In this document: one piece after another, positions 59,419 through 64,000 of the stretch
Position numbering within the stretch: position 1 is the stretch's first letter
Layout: the number at the start of each line of letters is the position of its first letter
Assembly: GCF_014646095.1 (NCBI RefSeq)
Contig: NZ_BMMU01000015.1
Location: forward strand, 1 to 64,000
DNA: 64,000 nt
From: Streptomyces lacrimifluminis
GTDB taxonomy: Bacteria; Actinomycetota; Actinomycetes; Streptomycetales; Streptomycetaceae
Direction of reading: 5' to 3'
The notes under the pieces: generated by a model
Seen by the model: only the letters and a program-made list of their open reading frames with translations
What the model was told of the DNA's origin: nothing
The model's database searches: none
Program-made: the position numbers and the translations under genes

Positions 59419-61074
59419 TCACGGGGTGACGGTCGTCGGCCAGGCCGACGACCCGGTGACGACGTCGAACAGACGGTTGACGTCGTCGAGCGCATGGCCT
59501 CGCCAGGCGACGTGGTGGTCCGAGCGGAGCAACGCCGCGGGTGCCAGGTAGAGGTCGTGCAGGGCGGCCCGGTCGGGCTCGCCGGGCGTGACCACGTCGA
59601 GCGGTATGCCGCGCGCGGCGGCTGCCCGGCGCAGCGGCGCGGTGTCGATCTCGTCCAGTACCAGGAGGGTGAACCCCTGTCCGACGTGGTCGTAGAGCGA
59701 AGAACCGTCCTTGAGCCAGTGGTGGGGAGCCCGGTTGCCGGGCGCGGCCGAGGGGACGTAGTCCTCGAAGTCGGCCGGCGGCTCCTCCACGCCGTCGCGC
59801 AGGATGATCGGTGAGCTGGAGTACCGGTAGCCCAGTTGGCCACCCATGCGCTTGAACTGCCGCGCCTTCTGCACCTGGATGTCCTCGGCGACCTGGGCAC
59901 GTACGGCATCGCCCTGCGGACCCGGTTCCTCTATGCCGTCGCGCACCAACTGCGACGCACCCACGGCCTGGTTGCGCTCGCAGCCGTCGAGGATGAACCG
60001 GGCCGCTTCGCCCCGCTCGATGCTGTAGCTCGCCAGGAGGAGGGGGCCGCCCCATCCCTGGACGAGTGCCGCGAGCTTCCATCCGAGGTCGGCGGCGTCC
60101 CCGATGCCGATGTTCATACCGAACCCGCCCATCGGGGAGACCAGGTGGGCGGCGTCTCCCGCCAGCAGCACCCGGCCGAAGTCGTAGCGCGGTGCCTGCA
60201 TCGAGTGGGTGATGAACGTCCCGCCCTCCAGCGGCTCGACCTCGAACTCGGCGCCGACCGCCCGGAAGAGCATGTCGCGGCACGCCTCCCAGTCGTCACC
60301 GTCGATGTGGTCGGGAACCGGCGAGCAGAAGTACGCCCACTGGTCCTCACCGGACTGCGGGACCAGGCTGTCGCAGTGGCGGTCCTCGTTGTAGAAGAGC
60401 GTCATGGACACCATGGGCGAGGCTTTCCAGTGCTCGGCGAGCCCGGGGGCACGCAGATGCCAGAGGAAGCTCCGCGCCAGGTTGGCCCTGCCTTCCAGGC
60501 GCACATTGAGAATCCGGCTGCGCAGCCTCGAACGGCTGCCGTCCGCGGCCACGAGGTAGCCGCTGCGGAACGCCCGCGGCCCGTCGGGCCCGGTCACGTG
60601 CACGGTGACGCCGTCGTCGTCCTGCTCGAACGACCCGACTTCGTGCCCGAAGCGCACGTCGATCAGCGGGAGTTGCGCAGCCCGGGCCCGCAGGGTCTTC
60701 TCGATCGCCTCGTTGGGCGCCCACTCGGCGACCTCCGACGCGATCGACAGCCGCTCGGACCACTCGTAGGCCCGGGGGAAGTGCTGGATCAGATGCCCGT
60801 TCAGCCGGGTCACGAAGGCCACGTCCCGCTGGATCCGCGGGCTCACGGGGTCGTTCTCCCGCAGCGCGTCGGCGATCCCCCAACGACGGAAGTGCTCCAT
60901 CGAGCGGACGTTCGTCATGTTGGTGCGCGCCGAGAAGCGGTCTCCCTCGGCACGGCTCTCGAAGACCACGCTGGCCACGCCACGCTGCGCCAGGTCGATG
61001 GCGAGCGCCATCCCGACAGGCCCGCCTCCGGCGATCGCCACCGAGGTCGGCTCCTCAATAGGTGCCGTGCTCAC
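59419..61074 (-). CDS. FAD-dependent aromatic hydroxylase (MhpA/PheA-like)
   Basis: A 551-residue class A flavoprotein monooxygenase. The FAD site VAIAGGGPVGMALAIDLAQ (13-31), the LVAADGSRSRLR motif and LLAGDAAHLVSPMGGFGMNIGIGDAADLGWKL are complete. The C-terminal thioredoxin-like part (about 420-551) is as in MhpA-type phenol hydroxylases. It hydroxylates aromatic rings with NAD(P)H and O2. It is the first gene of the minus-strand series, its start (GTG, GGAGG upstream) just beyond operator site 3. Confidence 0.9.
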   Translation of the reverse strand: MSTAPIEEPTSVAIAGGGPVGMALAIDLAQRGVASVVFESRAEGDRFSARTNMTNVRSMEHFRRWGIADALRENDPVSPRIQRDVAFVTRLNGHLIQHFPRAYEWSERLSIASEVAEWAPNEAIEKTLRARAAQLPLIDVRFGHEVGSFEQDDDGVTVHVTGPDGPRAFRSGYLVAADGSRSRLRSRILNVRLEGRANLARSFLWHLRAPGLAEHWKASPMVSMTLFYNEDRHCDSLVPQSGEDQWAYFCSPVPDHIDGDDWEACRDMLFRAVGAEFEVEPLEGGTFITHSMQAPRYDFGRVLLAGDAAHLVSPMGGFGMNIGIGDAADLGWKLAALVQGWGGPLLLASYSIERGEAARFILDGCERNQAVGASQLVRDGIEEPGPQGDAVRAQVAEDIQVQKARQFKRMGGQLGYRYSSSPIILRDGVEEPPADFEDYVPSAAPGNRAPHHWLKDGSSLYDHVGQGFTLLVLDEIDTAPLRRAAAARGIPLDVVTPGEPDRAALHDLYLAPAALLRSDHHVAWRGHALDDVNRLFDVVTGSSAWPTTVTP

Positions 61075-61085
61075 ACTTGACCTCC

Positions 61086-61110
61086 ATTCCGTCAGGTGAA
61101 ATCTAATTCC
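61086..61110. promoter_or_regulatory. cluster 2 regulon operator, site 3
   Basis: Read on the minus strand: GGAATTAGATTTC then GACGGAAT with the same spacing as sites 1 and 2. It lies between the predicted -10 box and the GTG of the hydroxylase gene, overlapping its ribosome site. Confidence 0.72.
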
Positions 61111-61139
61111 AAAGTAAACCTCAGGTCGTGTCGTGTCGA
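61111..61139 (-). promoter_or_regulatory. predicted promoter of the hydroxylase operon
   Basis: On the minus strand TCGACA (61134-61139) and TACTTT (61111-61116) are 17 bp apart. The -10 directly abuts operator site 3. Confidence 0.6.
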
Positions 61140-61711
61140 GCGTCCGGCAGACAGTTCTTTCGTCCACGTCTCGCGCTGGTTACGTCGCCGGGCGGACCGC
61201 GTGGACACCCGTGAGGACCGGTGACTCCGGGTTGGCGACCACCCGTCCGCCTGGCCGGTGGACGACTCACCACGAGCGAGGCGGCGGTGCGGTCGGGCGG
61301 CATGCCTACGCGTTCACCGACCTCGCCCCTGTCACCCACCCGCGGGGCGGTACCGGATCAGGAAACGCGGGGCCGTGGAAAGCCGCCGGCCTGCCGACCG
61401 ACCACGGGGTCAGCCCTCACAGGCACGCGTTCGAGCCATGGGCCGTTGCGTCCCCGCAGGCGGGCGCCTCTCCCGTGCCCCGCGCCCGCTCGTGGACGAA
61501 CGGTCCTCAGCCTTCTGGGCGCAGAGCCTTCGGCGTCGTTCCGGGACGGGAGTCCGGAGCAGCCCGCACTCCCCGGTCTGTCGCAGCCCCTCCCACGCCC
61601 GCAACGCACCCGGACCCGGACCCGGACCCGGAGTACCGTTTCGACCCTTGGCCTACACGTGTCCTGGACGCACACTGTGGTGGTATCGGTATGGAGCAGG
61701 CAGGTGCAAGC
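61140..61711. other. gap upstream of the AraC gene, with small tandem repeat
   Basis: No gene is supported. Four copies of ACCCGG lie at 61608-61631. The AraC promoter must be here but has no clear boxes, and no copy of the 25-bp operator is present. Confidence 0.4.
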
Positions 61712-62659
61712 ATGACCGGCGCCGTCAGGATTCCCAGAGCGCGTCGCTTCGCCACCGCGCAGATCGAGCCGGATCGTCAGGTGGAGCTCTGGGAGCGGCA
61801 CAACGCGGAGTCCTTGATCGCCCTCGACTGCCGGCCGCCGGTGGCCCGGTCGTTCGCGGCGGTGGAGGTGAACCTCCAGCTCGACCGTGTCCATCTCGCC
61901 CGGGTACGGGGGACCCGACACGTGGTCGAGCGCTCTGCCGAGCTGGTCGAGGCCAGGCCCACCGAGGCGATCGCCGTCTATCTGGCCCTTTCGGGAGAGG
62001 CGGTCTTCGAGCAGGGCGGATACCGTCGGGTGCTCCGGCCCGGGCAGCTCCTCGTCTGCGATGCCGACCGTCCCTTCCTCCGTGGGTTCGGCCGGGGACT
62101 GGAGGAACTGGCCGTCAAGGTTCCCCGTGCGGAGTTCTCCGCGCTCACCGGCCTGGCGACCGTGCCCGCGCCCGTCGTCGTCGACGTCGGCCCCGGCGAG
62201 AACCCGCACGGCCGGGCGCTGGCCCGGCTCGCGGGACGGGCGGTCCGCCGGGACCGCCCCGTGCCGGCGGACGAGCAGGCTGTCGTCGAACTCGTATCGG
62301 TGCTCGCCGCCTCCGGCCACGTCGGCCTGCCGGTGGCACACAGAGCGGCGGCCCGGACGTTCATCGAGGAGCACTTCACCGATCCGAAGCTCCGCGCGGC
62401 CGACATCGCGTCCGCCACGGGCATCAGCGAGCGACATCTGTCGCGTCTGTTCGCGACCGCCGGAACCAGCGTGCCCGGACACATCCTCTCGCGCCGGCTG
62501 GACGCGGCGTACAGCATGCTGACCTCCGCTGCGGCCAGAGGCCTGCGCACATCGGACGTGGCGGCACGCTGCGGCTTCACGTCGGTCGCCTACTTCTCCC
62601 GCACCTTCCGCGAGCGGTTCGGCGTCACCGCCGGCGAGGTTCGAGCCGGGTCCGCCTGA
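61712..62659 (+). CDS. AraC-family transcriptional regulator
   Basis: A 315-residue regulator. The N-terminal half is the AraC_binding_2-type ligand domain (FAAVEVNLQLDRVHLARVRGT). The C-terminal ~100 residues hold two HTHs: KLRAADIASATGISERHLSRLF and LRTSDVAARCGFTSVAYFSRTFRERFG. ATG 61712 is chosen with AGG 7 nt upstream; ATG 61691 is an in-frame alternative. It probably activates the following monooxygenase gene or cluster 2. Confidence 0.85.
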   Translation: MTGAVRIPRARRFATAQIEPDRQVELWERHNAESLIALDCRPPVARSFAAVEVNLQLDRVHLARVRGTRHVVERSAELVEARPTEAIAVYLALSGEAVFEQGGYRRVLRPGQLLVCDADRPFLRGFGRGLEELAVKVPRAEFSALTGLATVPAPVVVDVGPGENPHGRALARLAGRAVRRDRPVPADEQAVVELVSVLAASGHVGLPVAHRAAARTFIEEHFTDPKLRAADIASATGISERHLSRLFATAGTSVPGHILSRRLDAAYSMLTSAAARGLRTSDVAARCGFTSVAYFSRTFRERFGVTAGEVRAGSA

Positions 62660-62787
62660 CCGGTCGCGTCCCGCGATCCTCATTTCCGCCATGTCGGTCC
62701 GGATCGATGGGCCGGACCGGGTGTGATCACCGACACTCGTACGCACCAGCCCGGTGCCCCTGCCCGGGACGAGGAAAGGTGTGGCAC

Positions 62788-64000
62788 ATGCCCGTGTTCG
62801 ACGATGGTCAGCCCGAGACCCGTACGCCCGCGTCGTCGGTGGTCGAGACCGACGTCCTCATCGTCGGCTCCGGACCGGCCGGCGCGTCGGCGGCGTTGTT
62901 CCTGTCGACGCTGGGCGTCGACAACATGGTGATCACCAAGTACCGGTGGACGGCGAACACACCCAGGGCCCACATCACCAACCAGCGGGCGATGGAGATC
63001 TTCCGGGACATGGGCATCGAGGACCAGGTCCTCGCCGATGCCACGCCGCACCACCTGGTCGGCGACACGGTCTTCTGTACGTCGATCGCCGGTGAGGAGA
63101 TCGGGCGCATCCACACCTGGGGGACCCATCCGGCGCGTGAAGCCGACTACCAACTGGCGTCGCCGTGCCTCGTGGTGGACATCCCTCAGACCTATCTCGA
63201 ACCGATTTTGGTCAAGAACGCGACCGTGCGGGGCACGCAGACGCGGTTCTCCACGGAGTACGTCTCGCACGTGCAGGACGCGGACGGCGTCGACGTCCTG
63301 GCCCGGGACCGGCTGACCGGGGCGGAGTACACCATCCGGGCCAAGTACCTGATCGGCGCCGACGGTGCCCGGTCCAAGGTCGCCGCGGACATCGGCCTGC
63401 CGTACGAAGGCGCGATGGACATCGCCGGGTCGATGAACATCACGTTCAAGGCCGACATCGAGGCCTACGTCGGTCACCGGCCCTCGGTCCTCTACTGGGT
63501 GATCCAGCCGGGGGCGAACGTCGGAGGCATCGGGGCGGGCCTGGTGCGCATGGTGCGTCCGTGGAACGAGTGGCTGATCGTCTGGGGCTACGACATCAAC
63601 GACGAGCCCCCTGCCGTCGACGAGGCGTCCGCGACCCAGATCGTGCGCGACCTCCTCGGCATGCCCGACATCGACGTCGAGATCACCGGCACCAGCCTGT
63701 GGGGCAACAACGAGATGTACGCCACGCACCTCCAGAAGGGCCGCGTCTTCTGTGCCGGGGACGCGATCCACCGGCATCCGCCGAGCAACGGGCTGGGCTC
63801 CAACACCTCGATCCAGGACTCCTACAACCTGGCCTGGAAGCTCGCCCTCGTGCTGCGCGGTCAGGCCGACCGGAGTCTGCTCGACACCTACTCGGCCGAG
63901 CGGGCGCCGGTCGCCGAGCGCATCGTCCGGCGGGCGAACCGGTCCAGCCGTGAGTTCGTGCAGTTCTTCGAGGTGCTCGGACTGCTCGACGCCACGACGG
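62788..64000 (+). CDS. FAD-dependent monooxygenase (TfdB-like), truncated by the window
   Basis: The first 404 residues of a class A flavoprotein hydroxylase; the frame stays open to the window edge. The FAD site is VLIVGSGPAGASAALFLS (23-40), with LIGADGARSKVA and the C-terminal motif FCAGDAIHRHPPSNGLGSNTSIQDSYNLAWKL. This pattern is that of 2,4-dichlorophenol 6-monooxygenase-like enzymes. ATG 62788 has GAGGAAAGG upstream. It follows the AraC gene by 128 bp in the same direction and adds a second aromatic hydroxylase to the region. Confidence 0.88.
   Translation, partial: MPVFDDGQPETRTPASSVVETDVLIVGSGPAGASAALFLSTLGVDNMVITKYRWTANTPRAHITNQRAMEIFRDMGIEDQVLADATPHHLVGDTVFCTSIAGEEIGRIHTWGTHPAREADYQLASPCLVVDIPQTYLEPILVKNATVRGTQTRFSTEYVSHVQDADGVDVLARDRLTGAEYTIRAKYLIGADGARSKVAADIGLPYEGAMDIAGSMNITFKADIEAYVGHRPSVLYWVIQPGANVGGIGAGLVRMVRPWNEWLIVWGYDINDEPPAVDEASATQIVRDLLGMPDIDVEITGTSLWGNNEMYATHLQKGRVFCAGDAIHRHPPSNGLGSNTSIQDSYNLAWKLALVLRGQADRSLLDTYSAERAPVAERIVRRANRSSREFVQFFEVLGLLDATT

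Noticed and set aside
61608..61631. Four tandem ACCCGG copies upstream of the AraC gene
   Set aside because: A short simple repeat, common in Streptomyces intergenic DNA. No regulatory logic is visible.

Overview
The window is high-GC (roughly 70%) actinobacterial DNA and almost certainly Streptomyces. The reasons are the strong third-position GC, frequent GTG starts, GTGA/ATGA stop-start overlaps, a Streptomyces-type gas-vesicle cluster (gvpO-A-F-G-J-L-S-K), an srs-type phenolic-lipid operon, and many TetR/LacI/MarR/ArsR/IclR regulators beside secreted enzymes. The gene content is accessory: specialised metabolism, catabolism and regulators, with no ribosomal or other core housekeeping operons. 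No tRNA, rRNA, CRISPR array or intact insertion sequence was recognised.

Layout. 0.1-6.1 kb: STAS anti-anti-sigma factor, a winged-helix regulator, small secreted and membrane proteins, a VOC protein, two decayed genes (one a LacI-family relic), a DUF1963-like protein and a DHFR/RibD-like reductase. 6.4-10.1 kb: a UbiA prenyltransferase divergent from an srsABC-like operon (type III polyketide synthase, ICMT-like methyltransferase, FAD hydroxylase). 10.2-12.9 kb: a LacI regulator convergent with a secreted GH5-CBM13 glycosidase, whose promoter carries a perfect 28-bp palindrome. 13.4-17.3 kb: a Cys-rich protein, a TetR regulator, a secreted Ig-like protein and a GAF-SpoIIE phosphatase. 17.9-20.4 kb: a polyprenyl diphosphate synthase plus MpaB/DUF2236 oxygenase operon. 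20.9-25.6 kb: a MarR regulator divergent from an NADP-binding oxidoreductase with palindromic operators, a 56-aa membrane protein, an orphan roadblock protein, an ArsR regulator and a secreted tripeptidyl-aminopeptidase-like hydrolase. 26.4-29.2 kb: PPK2 and small membrane or acidic proteins.

29.3-39.4 kb holds oxygenase cluster 1: a tandem SnoaL/NTF2 protein, an NADPH:FMN reductase, a TetR repressor, three paralogous acyl-CoA-dehydrogenase-fold flavin oxygenases, one flavin reductase, another NTF2-like protein and an MFS exporter. Related palindromes (AACTG-n-AC-n-G-nn-CAGT) sit in three promoter regions and are probably the TetR operators. 39.9-44.3 kb is the gas-vesicle cluster, in which GvpA carries an extra C-terminal tail of about 250 residues built partly from 11-residue repeats.

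44.8-64 kb is oxygenase cluster 2, which looks like a catabolic regulon for an aromatic or cyclic compound. The plus-strand unit encodes a flavin reductase, a FAH-family hydrolase and a cupin. A long minus-strand series (61.1 down to 47.2 kb) encodes an FAD hydroxylase, a VOC protein, a dienelactone-hydrolase-like enzyme, a branched-chain-type ABC importer, an acyl-CoA-dehydrogenase-fold oxygenase, an F420/NADP oxidoreductase, an SRPBCC protein, an SDR, a two-subunit CoA-transferase and an IclR regulator. An AraC regulator and a truncated TfdB-like monooxygenase close the window. A 25-bp tripartite motif lies directly downstream of the predicted -10 box at all three cluster-2 promoters, defining a shared regulon. 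The combination of import, hydroxylation, ring-fission-type chemistry, hydrolysis and CoA transfer suggests degradation of an unidentified substrate, and is the best candidate here for an undescribed system.
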